Source: Enhydrobacter sp.
GTDB taxonomy: Bacteria > Pseudomonadota > Alphaproteobacteria > Reyranellales > Reyranellaceae
Direction: 5' to 3'
DNA: 64,000 nt
Assembly: GCA_025808875.1 (NCBI GenBank)
Contig: CP075528.1
Coordinates: 1,302,001 to 1,366,000, forward strand
The translations under genes were made by a program, and so were the position numbers. Below the pieces are notes generated by a model, which was given only the letters and a program-made list of their open reading frames with translations, was not told where the DNA came from and made no database searches. Position 1 is the stretch's first letter. Each line of letters begins with the position of its first letter. Below, piece by piece: positions 35,501 to 43,167 of the stretch.

Positions 35501-36144
35501 TTGCTCTGGCCGAAGGCCTTCAGCGTGGCCAGGCCCTGGATCGAATCGAGGAACTCGGCGGCGAAGGAGGCGTAGGCGAGCTGGCGGCGCTGCGAGTTCC
35601 TGACGTCGAGCTTGTGCCACAGCGCCGGCGCGAACAGCGCGACCAAGGCCGCGGCCAGCATGACCAGCGCCACCGGCAGATCGACGAAGGCGACGACGGC
35701 GAAGATCAGCAGCGGCGAGAGCAAGGCGATGAGGAATTGCGGCAGGAACTGCCCGAAATAGGTTTCGAGCTGCTCGACGCCGTCGATGATGGAAAGCGTG
35801 AGCCCGCCCGAGCGCTGGCGGCCGACCGTGCCCGGCCCGAGGCTTGCGATCTTGTCGTAGAGCGTGCGGCGCAGCGTCTTCTGCACCCGTGCCGCCGTCT
35901 CGTGCGCAACCACGGCGCGCCAATGCTCGGCGCCGCCGCGCAGCACCATGACGAGGGCGATCAGCAGGACGGGCAGGACCAGGTCCTGCACCGGCCGCCC
36001 GTCGAAGACTTGCCCGATCAACCAGCCCAGCAGGCCGAGCCGGGCGACGCCCAGGCCGACCGAAACGAGGCCGATGGCGACGGTCCAGCCGATGCGGCCG
36101 CGGACGCCGCGGGTGAAGGCAAAAAGACGCGGTTCGATGTGCAT
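32563..36144 (-). CDS. Fused two-half ABC exporter (CydDC-like TMD-NBD-TMD-NBD)
   Basis: 1193 residues from the ATG at 36144. The order is membrane domain (about 20-310), nucleotide-binding domain (Walker A VGPSGGGKSSIVRLL; signature LSGGQRQRLAIARALL; Walker B ILVLDEALS), a charged linker near 590-630, a second membrane domain and a second NBD (VGTSGAGKTTTAQLL; LSGGQRQRVAIARAF; ILILDEATS). Both ATP sites look complete. The membrane-domain style and the pairing of two distinct halves resemble CydD and CydC, which export cysteine/glutathione, but fused in one chain; other export substrates are possible. The gene is divergent from a LysR regulator 66 bases away. Confidence 0.9.
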   Translation of the reverse strand: MHIEPRLFAFTRGVRGRIGWTVAIGLVSVGLGVARLGLLGWLIGQVFDGRPVQDLVLPVLLIALVMVLRGGAEHWRAVVAHETAARVQKTLRRTLYDKIASLGPGTVGRQRSGGLTLSIIDGVEQLETYFGQFLPQFLIALLSPLLIFAVVAFVDLPVALVMLAAALVALFAPALWHKLDVRNSQRRQLAYASFAAEFLDSIQGLATLKAFGQSKARADKLEGEARDLFRRTMWVLATNSLARGITDSSIAVGAAAALIYGAVRVEAGDMALTSLLVILMLGVEIFRPMRELRSVLHQGMVGLSAAQGIYRILDDAPAVADAPPAPLDRALAPGIAFENVRFAYPGTRRTVHDGLSFRAEAGERLGLVGPSGGGKSSIVRLLLRFYDPDAGRITLGGHDLRTLSFAQIRSLISVVNQDTFLFHGTVEENIRLGRPDATWPQIEEAARAANIHDFILALPQGYSTVIGEKGIKLSGGQRQRLAIARALLRDTPILVLDEALSAVDAENEAVIQEALDRLMQGRTTLILAHRLSSVIDCDRILVLDGGRVSEEGRHDALMARGGVYTTLMAEQAQDSSGPQASGALLSVSPVDRSPEEHEARSASVTEGIIKAEGLTWYQVVVALMKVIMPWKGKLTATFTFGVLRVLAFIGVGVLSALIVLSLKHGDPWLDYAVALAVLAPLSGLLHWMESWLAHDMAFRLLAEMRIDAFRKLDALAPAYLVRRRTGDLMALATHDVELVEYFFAHTVAPAFVAVLVPAAVLAVLATTSGWLALALLPFLLAVGLSPFLMRKRVDRLGSEAREAAGELGAFAVDSVQGLGEIVAFQQEAARGERLDSLSQRHISLRLPFFNELTLQHSVLEIMTGLGGLAVVVIGALMSANGSVDPAMLPLLTILAMAAFLPVSEIAQIGRQLADTLGATRRVYALANEPIPVRDGPGVPPRTGAASLALERVSFTYPGQTRRALTEASVEIPAGKTVALVGTSGAGKTTTAQLLMRFWDPDSGRITLNGADLRDYRLDDLRRMVALVAQDTYLFNDTLRANILIARPEASEAELQAAIRHASLSDLVAALPEGLDSPVGERGTSLSGGQRQRVAIARAFLKDAPILILDEATSHLDAVNEQAVRRALDLLQADRTTIVIAHRLSTVRDADLIVVLDEGRVMETGTHAALLAKGGLYARLVSRQLASAYAPAAS

Positions 36145-36210
36145 GGGGCCGATGCTAGGCCGGACATTCCTATTCGTCAGTCCACAAATTGGAAAAGCGC
36201 CTGTACATTT

Positions 36211-37134
36211 ATGAACATGGAAGCCAACTGGGACGACCTTCGCATATTCCTCGCCCTGGCGCGCGGCGGCACGCTGACCACCGCCGCCAAGTCGCTGAAC
36301 GTGAGCCATCCGACCGTGGCGCGCCGCGTGCGCGCCCTCGAGGACGGCATCGGCGCGCGCCTGTTCGACCGGCTGCCCGACCGCTTCGTGCCGACCGCGG
36401 CCGGCGAGCAGTTGCTAGCCGACAGCGAGGCGATGGAGAAGGCCGCCCTGTCGATCGGCCGGCGCAGCGCCGGCCTCGGCGACACGGTGAGCGGCGTCGT
36501 GCGGCTGTCGGCGGGCGAGGCGATGGCCGCGTTCCTCGCGCGCCACTTGACGGAGCTGCGCGCGCGGCTCGTGCATCTCGAATTCGAGCTGGCGGCCAGC
36601 CATATGCTCGCCAACCTGTCGCGCCGCGAGGCCGACCTGCTGATCCGCGAGCAGGTGCCCGACCTCGCCGGCATCGTGGCGCGCAAGCTCGGCCGGGTGG
36701 CCTACGCCATCTATGCGGCGAGGGCGTTCCCCCTGGACGGCGCGACCCGGACGATGTTCGCCAACCAGCCCTGGATCGGCTTCGACGACGACCACAGCTA
36801 CATGCCGGGCCAGCAATGGCTGCACGACAAGCTCGCCGGGCGGCGGCCGGTGATCCGGGGCAACGACTGGCTGGTGCTGCACGAGGCGGCGCGTGCCGGC
36901 GCCGGCCTGGCCGTGCTGCCGTGCTACCTCGGCGATGCCGACCCGGCGCTGAAGAGAATCGGACCGGTCGTCGGCGAGGTCTTCGCCGACCAATGGCTGC
37001 TGGTGCACCGCGACCTGCGTGCGCTGCCGCGCGTGAGAGCCGTCATGGATGCCGTGATCGACCTGTTCCACCGCCAACGGCCATTGCTGGAAGGACGCAC
37101 GGCGCCGGCGAAGGCGCGGGGGAAGCGTTTCTGA
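36211..37134 (+). CDS. LysR-family transcriptional regulator
   Basis: 307 residues. The N-terminal winged helix-turn-helix is classical: DDLRIFLALARGGTLTTAAKSLNVSHPTVARRVRALEDGIGARLFDR. A substrate-binding domain follows, with VSGVVRLSAGEAMAAFLARHL and AARAGAGLAVLPCYLGD. The ATG at 36211 is used because the HTH begins right after it. Divergent placement next to the ABC exporter suggests it controls that gene and itself from the 66-base spacer; this is inferred from arrangement. Confidence 0.92.
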   Translation: MNMEANWDDLRIFLALARGGTLTTAAKSLNVSHPTVARRVRALEDGIGARLFDRLPDRFVPTAAGEQLLADSEAMEKAALSIGRRSAGLGDTVSGVVRLSAGEAMAAFLARHLTELRARLVHLEFELAASHMLANLSRREADLLIREQVPDLAGIVARKLGRVAYAIYAARAFPLDGATRTMFANQPWIGFDDDHSYMPGQQWLHDKLAGRRPVIRGNDWLVLHEAARAGAGLAVLPCYLGDADPALKRIGPVVGEVFADQWLLVHRDLRALPRVRAVMDAVIDLFHRQRPLLEGRTAPAKARGKRF

Positions 37135-37230
37135 CTCGCCTCTACCGGAGGTGCGTCCGCATGCGTCCACGAATCCTCGAACCGACGGCACCTTGTCGGA
37201 GCGGACCCGCCGACCTCTTCGACCCCCTCG

Positions 37231-37290
37231 CGGAAATCGCGCAAATCGCGGAAATCGATCTCGGAAACCTCGGAAACCTCGCAAACCTCC
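37231..37290. repeat. 9-bp-period tandem repeat, block 1
   Basis: Successive units CGGAAATCG / CGCAAATCG / CGGAAATCG, a short spacer, then CGGAAACCT / CGGAAACCT / CGCAAACCT. The period is nine bases, with a shared G-x-AAA core and two sub-types of unit. The same core returns at 37390-37420 and, on the other strand, at 20464-20500. Confidence 0.8.
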
Positions 37291-37363
37291 GGCGGGGTGT
37301 CGCCGGACAATCGACATCGCGGGCACTCACCCCGGGAGGCCAATGCCCGCCAGTGGGGCAATT

Positions 37364-37377
37364 GTATGTAGACATAC
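37364..37377. promoter_or_regulatory. Perfect palindrome, possible operator
   Basis: GTATGT-AG-ACATAC is a perfect 6+2+6 dyad in otherwise GC-rich surroundings. Dyads of this size are typical of dimeric repressor operators (GntR or TetR families). No regulator gene or promoter can be assigned to it from the window. Confidence 0.3.
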
Positions 37378-37389
37378 GGAAAAACGCTG

Positions 37390-37420
37390 CCGGAAATACC
37401 GGAAATACCGGAAATCCCCG
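37390..37420. repeat. 9-bp-period tandem repeat, block 2
   Basis: Three consecutive units CGGAAATAC / CGGAAATAC / CGGAAATCC flanked by C-C-G-G. It has the same period and core as the block about 100 bases upstream. Confidence 0.8.
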
Positions 37421-37658
37421 GTCACGGGTCGGGAGGGCGGGTCGGCGGACGATTGGCGAAGCAGAACGTCGATACGGGAAATCCCGCGCAGCCCTCGCGG
37501 CCGGAAGTGGTCATGGTGCTCATGCCCGCATTTTACCTCGACGCACCCTCACGGACCTAATCGGGTCGATGGATTCCGTCCGATGCCGATGGCACCTGCA
37601 TCGGAAGGCGATTCGACCCCCCGATTCCGGCGCCGGACGCGAATCTGACTCTCCTGAT

Positions 37659-38741
37659 CTAAAGCGCGACCTGCTGGATGCCGCCGCGCTCTTGGCCGGC
37701 CTCGATGTGGCGCCATAGGATCTCGTGGCCGCGCGGCAGCGGGCGGTTGTTGGCCATGGTGAGCCAGATCCTCAGCAGCAGGCGGCTCTTGCCCGCGGCA
37801 AAATCGTCCTCGAACGGCGTGCGGGCATGATAGGTGACGTGGCTGTTGATGAGCTGCAGGTCGCCGGGCTCCAGTGTCATCTCGAAGCAGAGTTCCTCGG
37901 CGGTCGTCATCAGCATGTCGATGGCGTCCTTCTGGGCCTGGCTGAGCCGGGGGATGTCCGGCGCCATCTGCGCCGCCTCGATGAAGGTGAGCGAATAGTG
38001 CGAGGTGAACTTGCCGTCGCGTACGCCGAAGATCGGCAGCGGATAGGCGGTGGCGCGCGTCGTGCCCTGCTCGTTGCCCCGGCCATCCTTGCCGGTACCT
38101 TCCTCGCCGAAGCGACTGCGCCAGTAGTCGGTGAACAACGCGTCGAGCAGATCGGGGCGCTTGGCGAGGATCGCGTTGTGGATGGCCGGTGTCGAGGCGA
38201 GCTGGCTCACGCCGCCCTTCAGCGCCTGCCGCACGCACAGCAACCCGACCACGTCGGTGCGGTCGGTATGGAAGCGCAAACTCCCGTTGGTGAGCGTGCG
38301 CGCGTAGGAAGAGAGGAAGGTGCCGCCCCGGGTGTCCCGGGTCTGGCCGTAGGTGCGGCCGACATGGGCACCCTCGTCACGGATGGCGCGCATCAGCTCG
38401 CCACTGCGGTTCTGGAAGACCGGCGTGCCGAGCTGCGTGCCGAGGCCGAAATACATCCGGCGCAGGTCGTCCTCGGCGTAGCGATCGACCGGGAAGCCGC
38501 GCAGCTTCATGATGCCGCAACCGTTCTCCAGCTCCTCGGCGATATCGTCGAGCAGCGGCCGCATCGTCGGCAGCGGGAAATCCTCGCGCCGGATCTCCGA
38601 CCAGTCCCTGCCCCTGACCCGTTGCAGCGCCGAATCGAGTTCGGCGACATCGGCGGCCGTCAGGTCGCGGATCCAGCGCGTGGAATTCCTGATCTCGGCG
38701 CCCGTCCAGACGGAGGGCCCGGCGAGTGGGGTGCGTGTCAT
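37659..38741 (-). CDS. TauD/TfdA-family Fe(II)/2-oxoglutarate dioxygenase
   Basis: 360 residues. The facial triad is visible as H158 and D160 in SLRFHTDRTD and a distal His (about 305) in NSHVTYHARTPFEDD, with the 2-oxoglutarate-binding Arg in LLLRIWL about 20 residues later. The N-terminal portion (GCGIMKLRGFPVDRY...FGLGTQLGTP) matches the TauD superfamily group annotated as taurine catabolism dioxygenases or gamma-butyrobetaine-like. The substrate is unknown. The gene follows a GNAT gene by 14 bases on the same strand. Confidence 0.9.
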   Translation of the reverse strand: MTRTPLAGPSVWTGAEIRNSTRWIRDLTAADVAELDSALQRVRGRDWSEIRREDFPLPTMRPLLDDIAEELENGCGIMKLRGFPVDRYAEDDLRRMYFGLGTQLGTPVFQNRSGELMRAIRDEGAHVGRTYGQTRDTRGGTFLSSYARTLTNGSLRFHTDRTDVVGLLCVRQALKGGVSQLASTPAIHNAILAKRPDLLDALFTDYWRSRFGEEGTGKDGRGNEQGTTRATAYPLPIFGVRDGKFTSHYSLTFIEAAQMAPDIPRLSQAQKDAIDMLMTTAEELCFEMTLEPGDLQLINSHVTYHARTPFEDDFAAGKSRLLLRIWLTMANNRPLPRGHEILWRHIEAGQERGGIQQVAL

Positions 38742-38755
38742 GTCCGAAATCTAGC

Positions 38756-39235
38756 TCACTTCAGGGATTTTCGCATATTGATCGAGGTCGGATGGTCGAA
38801 GCCTTCGTGCGCTTCGCGTGAGATTTCCTCGTAGCCCAGCGACCGGAAGAGGCGTTGGTTGCCGGCCAGCACGACGCGCACGCCGAGCCGCACGCCCGCC
38901 AGCCCGCGCCGCCGCGCCTCGTCCTCGACGGCTTCGACCAGGCGCCTCGCCAGACCGAGGCCGCGCGCGCGAGGCAGCACGCTCAGGCGGCCGAAATAGA
39001 GATCGTCCTCCATCGGCTTCACCATCACGCAACCCACGACCTCGCCATTCCGCTCCGCGACGATGGCGCCGGCGCCCTTGGCGAGTTCGGCGGCGATACC
39101 TGCGGTGCTCTCCCGGAACGCACCGGACTCCGGGACCAGTTTGCCGCGATACTGTTCGAAGGCGGCGGCGATGGTCGCGGCGATCGCCGATGCGTCGGCT
39201 GCCGTGGCGGTGCGCAGGTTTACTGTGTCGCCCAT
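38756..39235 (-). CDS. GNAT-family N-acetyltransferase
   Basis: 159 residues from the ATG at 39235; an in-frame ATG at 39280 would collide with the divergent dioxygenase start. It begins VNLRTATAADASAIAATIAAAF and has the acetyl-CoA-binding motif A region YFGRLSVLPRARGLGLARRLVEAVEDEARRRG, where R-x-x-G-x-A reads RGLGLA. The C-terminal LAGNQRLFRSLGYEEI fits motif B. The acceptor substrate is not predictable. It is paired with the TauD-type gene downstream. Confidence 0.88.
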   Translation of the reverse strand: MGDTVNLRTATAADASAIAATIAAAFEQYRGKLVPESGAFRESTAGIAAELAKGAGAIVAERNGEVVGCVMVKPMEDDLYFGRLSVLPRARGLGLARRLVEAVEDEARRRGLAGVRLGVRVVLAGNQRLFRSLGYEEISREAHEGFDHPTSINMRKSLK

Positions 39236-39279
39236 GGTCGATTCTCGCGTAGGCTTGCCCCAACGGCGGGGAAATTCCA

Positions 39280-40113
39280 ATGGGCGATCGAACCATCGAG
39301 GTGAGGAAGCTGACGCCGGCGATCGGCGCGGAGATCTTCGGCGTCGATCTCGCCCGCCCGCTCGGCAACCACGCCTTCCAGGAGATTCACGACGCGCTGA
39401 TGGAGAACCTGGTGGTGTTCTTTCGCGACCAGGAGTTGACGCACGAGCAGCACAAGGAGCTGGGCCGCCGCTTCGGCGAGCTGCACATCCATCCGAGTTC
39501 GCTGAACACGGTCGAGGCGCATCCCGAGATCCTGATCATCAAGGCCGACGAGAAGTCGAAGTACGTGGCGGGCGAGGAGTGGCACACCGACGTGAGCTGT
39601 GAGGACGAGCCGCCGATGGGGTCGATTCTCTACATGAAGCAGCTGCCGCCGGACGGCGGCGGCAACACGCTGTTCGCCAACATGTACCGCGCGTTCGAGA
39701 CGCTCTCGCCGCCGATCCAGCACCTGTGCGAGGGCCTGACCGCGGTGCACGACGGCGCCCAGGTCTATGGCGGCCGCTTCGGACAGAAACCGAAAGAGGG
39801 CGGCTTCCCCCGCGCCGAGCATCCCGTGGTGCGCACCCATCCGGTGACCGGCCGCAAGGCGCTCTACGTCAACCGCAACTTCACCACCCACGTCGTCGGA
39901 CTGAAGCGGCACGAGAGTTCGGCGCTGCTCGAGATGCTCTACCGTCATTGCGAGACGCCGGAGTTCCAGTGCCGCTTCGCGTGGCGACCCAACTCCATCG
40001 CCTTCTGGGACAACCGCGCGGCCATGCACCATGCCATGTGGGATTACTTCCCGCACAAGCGGTTGGGCTATCGTGTGACGGTCAAGGGCGACCGCCCGTT
40101 CCATCGCGCTTGA
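39280..40113 (+). CDS. TauD/TfdA-family dioxygenase (taurine/2,4-D dioxygenase-like)
   Basis: 277 residues, the usual length. Iron ligands are H102 and D104 in EEWHTDVSCEDEPP and H250 in WDNRAAMHHAMWDY; the 2-oxoglutarate Arg is near 265 in KRLGYRVTV. Substrate-loop features (GGGNTLFANMYRAFETLS) are typical of the TauD group. It probably hydroxylates an organosulphonate or other small acid using O2 and 2-oxoglutarate. An alcohol dehydrogenase gene starts 11 bases downstream and an SDR after that, so the three may oxidise one substrate in sequence (inference). Confidence 0.92.
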   Translation: MGDRTIEVRKLTPAIGAEIFGVDLARPLGNHAFQEIHDALMENLVVFFRDQELTHEQHKELGRRFGELHIHPSSLNTVEAHPEILIIKADEKSKYVAGEEWHTDVSCEDEPPMGSILYMKQLPPDGGGNTLFANMYRAFETLSPPIQHLCEGLTAVHDGAQVYGGRFGQKPKEGGFPRAEHPVVRTHPVTGRKALYVNRNFTTHVVGLKRHESSALLEMLYRHCETPEFQCRFAWRPNSIAFWDNRAAMHHAMWDYFPHKRLGYRVTVKGDRPFHRA

Positions 40114-40124
40114 AGAGGACAGAC

Positions 40125-41273
40125 ATGGCGCTCATCACCTATCTCACCCGCATCCAGTTCGATTTCGGCGCGCTGAAGCTGCTCGATGCGGAGCTGCAGT
40201 TACTCGGCATCCGGCGGCCGCTGATCGTCACCGACAAGGGCGTGATCGCCGCCGGCCTGTGGGCCAGGGTCAAGGACCAGCTTCCCGGCAACATGCCGGT
40301 GACGATCTACGACGGCACGCCGGAGAACCCGACCGAAGCGGCGATGCGCGACGCGCTCGGGGTCTACAAGGATGGAGACTGCGACGGCATCGTCGCCATC
40401 GGCGGCGGCTCGCCGATGGACCTCGCCAAGGCGGTGGCGCTGATGGCGACGCATCCGGGCAATTCGCTGCAGACCTACGCCATGGTGGAAGGCGGGGCGG
40501 CGAAGATCACGCCGAAGGTGGCGCCCATCGTCGCCATCCCGACCACGTCGGGCACCGGCAGCGAGGTGAGCCGCGGCGGCGTCATCATCATGGACTCCGG
40601 CCGCAAGCTCGCCATCGGCAGCCCCCACCTGATCCCGAAGCTCGCGCTGATCGATCCCGAGCTCACGATGGGGCTGCCGCCGCACCTGACCGCCGGCACC
40701 GGCATGGACGCCTTCACCCACAACATCGAGTGCTTCCTCAGCAATGCCTACAATCCGCCGGCCGACGGCATCGCGCTCGATGGTCTCGAGAAGGCATGGC
40801 GCTACGTCGAACGCGCGACCCGCGACGGTTCGGACCGCGAGGCGCGCTACAACATGGCGATGGCTGCCATGGAAGGCGCGATGGTGTTCCAGAAGGGGCT
40901 CGGCGCGGTGCATGCGCTCAGCCATCCCACCGGCGGGCTGAAGGGCCATCGCCTGCATCACGGGACCTTGAACGCGATCTACCTGCCGGCGGTGCTGCGC
41001 TTCAACGCGCCTGCTGTCGGCGAAAAGTACCGGAAGGTGGCGCAGGTCATGGGGCTGTCCGAGCGCGAGGGCAATGCCGAGGGAGTCGCCGCCGCCGTCG
41101 CCGCGTTGAACGAGCGACTCGGGATCCCAAAGGGGTTAGGGGCGATGGGTGTGAAGCAGGACGTGGTCGAGGCCATCGCCGACGGCGCGCTGGGCGACCA
41201 CTGTCACCTCTCGACGCCGCGCCAGCCGACGCGCGCGCAGTACATCGAACTGATCGAGCAATCGTGGGGCTGA
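40125..41273 (+). CDS. Iron-containing (group III) alcohol dehydrogenase
   Basis: 382 residues. The family shows GTPENPTEAAMRDAL, the NAD-binding GGGSPMDLAKAVA, PTTSGTGSEVSRGGVI, and the metal-ligand region TAGTGMDAFTHNIECFLSN with Asp/His ligands further supported by GAVHALSHPTGG and KGHRLHHGTLNAIYLP. All main motifs are intact. It oxidises or reduces an alcohol/aldehyde with NAD(P). The ATG at 40125 has a GAAGAGGA ribosome-binding site and lies 11 bases after the dioxygenase gene. The SDR gene starts right after its stop. Confidence 0.93.
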   Translation: MALITYLTRIQFDFGALKLLDAELQLLGIRRPLIVTDKGVIAAGLWARVKDQLPGNMPVTIYDGTPENPTEAAMRDALGVYKDGDCDGIVAIGGGSPMDLAKAVALMATHPGNSLQTYAMVEGGAAKITPKVAPIVAIPTTSGTGSEVSRGGVIIMDSGRKLAIGSPHLIPKLALIDPELTMGLPPHLTAGTGMDAFTHNIECFLSNAYNPPADGIALDGLEKAWRYVERATRDGSDREARYNMAMAAMEGAMVFQKGLGAVHALSHPTGGLKGHRLHHGTLNAIYLPAVLRFNAPAVGEKYRKVAQVMGLSEREGNAEGVAAAVAALNERLGIPKGLGAMGVKQDVVEAIADGALGDHCHLSTPRQPTRAQYIELIEQSWG

Positions 41274-41274
41274 C

Positions 41275-42048
41275 ATGAAAGTCAAAGGCAGGGTCTGTGT
41301 CGTGACGGGCGCCGCGGGGGGTATCGGCGAGGCGATCGCGCGGCGCTACCACCAGGAGGGCGCCAAGGGCGTCGTCGTGGCCGATTGCGACGGAGATCGG
41401 GTGATGCGGGTGGCCAGCGAGATCTCGGGCCACGGCGTGGTCTGCGACGTCGCCAGGGAAGCCGACATTCGCCATCTCGTCGCCGAGGCGGAGAAGAAGT
41501 ACGGGCCGGTCGACGTGTTCTTCTCCAACGCCGGCATCGGCCGCGGCGGCCACGAGGATGCCTCGGACAAGGACTGGGCCGATTCGTGGGCGATCCACGT
41601 CATGTCGCACGTTTACGCCGCGCGCGCGTTGGTGCCCGGCATGCTGGCGCGCAAGTCGGGCTACCTGCTGAACACCGCGAGCGCGGCGGGCTTGCTCGCC
41701 TCGATGGGCTCGGCGCCCTACGGCGTCACCAAGCATGCCGCGGTGGCGCTGGCCGAGCATCTTTCGATCCAGTACGGCGACCGGGGCATCGCGGTTTCGG
41801 TGCTTTGCCCGCAGGCGGTCGACACCAACATGCTGCGCATGGCCGGCGCGACGGCGGCGTCGGTCGACGGCGTGCTCAACACCGACGCGGTGGCCCAGAC
41901 CGTGATCGAGGCGATGGACGAGGAGCGTTTCCTGATCCTGACGCATCCCGAGGTGAAGGAGTACATGGCGCGCAAGCTCGACCGCGACCGCTGGCTGCGC
42001 GGCATGCGCCGCCTGCGCGACAAGACGGGGGAAGGGCGACGGCCCTAG
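41275..42048 (+). CDS. Short-chain dehydrogenase/reductase
   Basis: 257 residues. Classical SDR motifs: cofactor loop VTGAAGGIGEAIARRY, NAG in FFSNAGIGRGG, catalytic Ser in LLNTASAAGLLAS, Tyr-x3-Lys in PYGVTKHAAV, and PQAVDTNML after it. An acidic D in VVVADCDGDRV suggests NAD preference. Its start is one base after the alcohol dehydrogenase stop, so co-translation is likely. It is probably the third gene of a dioxygenase-ADH-SDR oxidation operon. Confidence 0.92.
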   Translation: MKVKGRVCVVTGAAGGIGEAIARRYHQEGAKGVVVADCDGDRVMRVASEISGHGVVCDVAREADIRHLVAEAEKKYGPVDVFFSNAGIGRGGHEDASDKDWADSWAIHVMSHVYAARALVPGMLARKSGYLLNTASAAGLLASMGSAPYGVTKHAAVALAEHLSIQYGDRGIAVSVLCPQAVDTNMLRMAGATAASVDGVLNTDAVAQTVIEAMDEERFLILTHPEVKEYMARKLDRDRWLRGMRRLRDKTGEGRRP

Positions 42049-42092
42049 ACCGTCGCCCCGAGTCGCGCCGGGACAACTCCCCGCGCTGATTT

Positions 42093-42140
42093 GCGAGGGG
42101 CCTGCCTCGCAAGAGCTCCCTCGCTCCGTTCGGGGTGACA
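42093..42140. repeat. Dispersed intergenic repeat (REP-like), single copy plus hairpin
   Basis: 42114-42140, read on the minus strand, starts TGTCACCCCGAACGGAGCGA and continues into GGGAGCT. It matches position by position the arms of the inverted repeat in the glyQ-glyS spacer (TGTCATCCTGAGCGCAGCGA). Just before it on the plus strand a hairpin GCGAGG-GGCCTG-CCTCGC is present. It lies in the 246-base spacer after the SDR gene, where no gene was seen. Confidence 0.65.
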
Positions 42141-42294
42141 TTGGAATCATTGACGCCAAGTCGGCTATCACCCAAGGTGCGCGCCATGCAGCGGCTGAAA
42201 GCGCTTCGACTTACCGGCTGATCCGCCGTCGCCTCGCCTGGAGAGGACTCGCGGATCGCGCCGCCGTTCGCCGCCCCCCTGCCAGCAGTTCCCC

Positions 42295-43059
42295 ATGATC
42301 GACTACGCCTTTCAACTCTTCGCCGAGACGAACCTGTGGCTGGCCGTCGGCGTCACCCTGGTCGCCGGCCTGATGCGCGGCTTCGCGGGCTTCGGATCGG
42401 CCATGCTGATGGCGCCGATCTTCGCCATCCTGTTCGGCTCGGCCGAGATGGTGGTGACCGTGGTCGCCATCGAGCTCGTGGTCTCGGTGCAGCTCTTCCC
42501 GCAGGTCCGCCACCACGCCGACTGGAAGACGCTGACGCCGATGAGCGTCGCCGCCTGCGCTGCCATGCCGCTCGGCGTGTGGCTGCTGGCGAGCGTCGAC
42601 AAGAATACCATCGTGACGGCGGTGTCGGCGGTGATCGTCGCCTTCGTCGTGCTGATGTGGACCGGCTGGAAGTATCGCGGACGACGCTCCCCCGTGGCGG
42701 CGGCCGCGGTCGGCACGATCTCCGGCGCGATGATGGCGACGACCAGCGTCGGCGGGCCGCCGGTGCTGCTCTACCTGCTGTCGGGCACCGACCCGCCGCA
42801 GGTCAATCGCGCCAACATCGTCACCTACTACTTCCTGACGCAGTTCCTGCTGATCGTCATCGTGCTGGCGACCGGCGTCGCCGGATGGGATGCGCTGGCG
42901 CGCGCGGTCGTGCTGTTCCCGGTGATGACGCTCGGCGCCTGGATGGGCGGCCGCCTGTTCCACGGGCTGGGCAGCGAGCGGCTCTACCGCAACGTCGCGC
43001 TGGTCATCCTGTTCGGGACCGGCAGCTTCGGGCTGCTGCGCACGGTGCTGTTCGCGTAA
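42295..43059 (+). CDS. TauE/SafE-family membrane permease
   Basis: 254 residues with about eight hydrophobic segments in two similar halves. The first has GLMRGFAGFGSAMLMAPIFAILFGSAEM, the hallmark loop of TauE/SafE proteins (G-x-G-G-x-x-x-P type); the second has ISGAMMATTSVGGPPVLLYLLSG. Family members move sulphonates, sulphoacetate or related anions, mostly as exporters. The nearby TauD-type dioxygenases make a link to organosulphonate metabolism possible but unproven. Confidence 0.88.
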   Translation: MIDYAFQLFAETNLWLAVGVTLVAGLMRGFAGFGSAMLMAPIFAILFGSAEMVVTVVAIELVVSVQLFPQVRHHADWKTLTPMSVAACAAMPLGVWLLASVDKNTIVTAVSAVIVAFVVLMWTGWKYRGRRSPVAAAAVGTISGAMMATTSVGGPPVLLYLLSGTDPPQVNRANIVTYYFLTQFLLIVIVLATGVAGWDALARAVVLFPVMTLGAWMGGRLFHGLGSERLYRNVALVILFGTGSFGLLRTVLFA

Positions 43060-43167
43060 CTCGGCGTTGACAAGACCGCGGCGCGGGAGAAGAGTTTTGT
43101 CGTCGCCGGATGCGTCCGACGATACCGCGCATCGAGCACAGGAGGATTCCGCATGGAAGACACTCCA

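Larger units (their letters stand above)
37135..37658. other. 524-base intergenic region with tandem repeats and a palindrome, no gene seen
   Basis: No frame here shows convincing coding character. The region lies downstream of both the LysR gene and the convergent dioxygenase gene. It contains two blocks of 9-bp-period repeats (37231-37290 and 37390-37420) and the perfect palindrome GTATGT-AG-ACATAC at 37364-37377. A G/C-rich remainder carries several AAATC/GGAAAT words that resemble isolated repeat units (for example near 37475). No terminator with a T-run is evident. Confidence 0.6.

Noticed and set aside
33910..36210. Upstream extension of the LysR gene over more than 750 codons
   Set aside because: The extension is antisense to the ABC exporter; the HTH begins immediately after the ATG at 36211.
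37231..37420. CRISPR-like array
   Set aside because: Units are only nine bases with no spacers between them, and no cas genes are present; these are tandem repeats.
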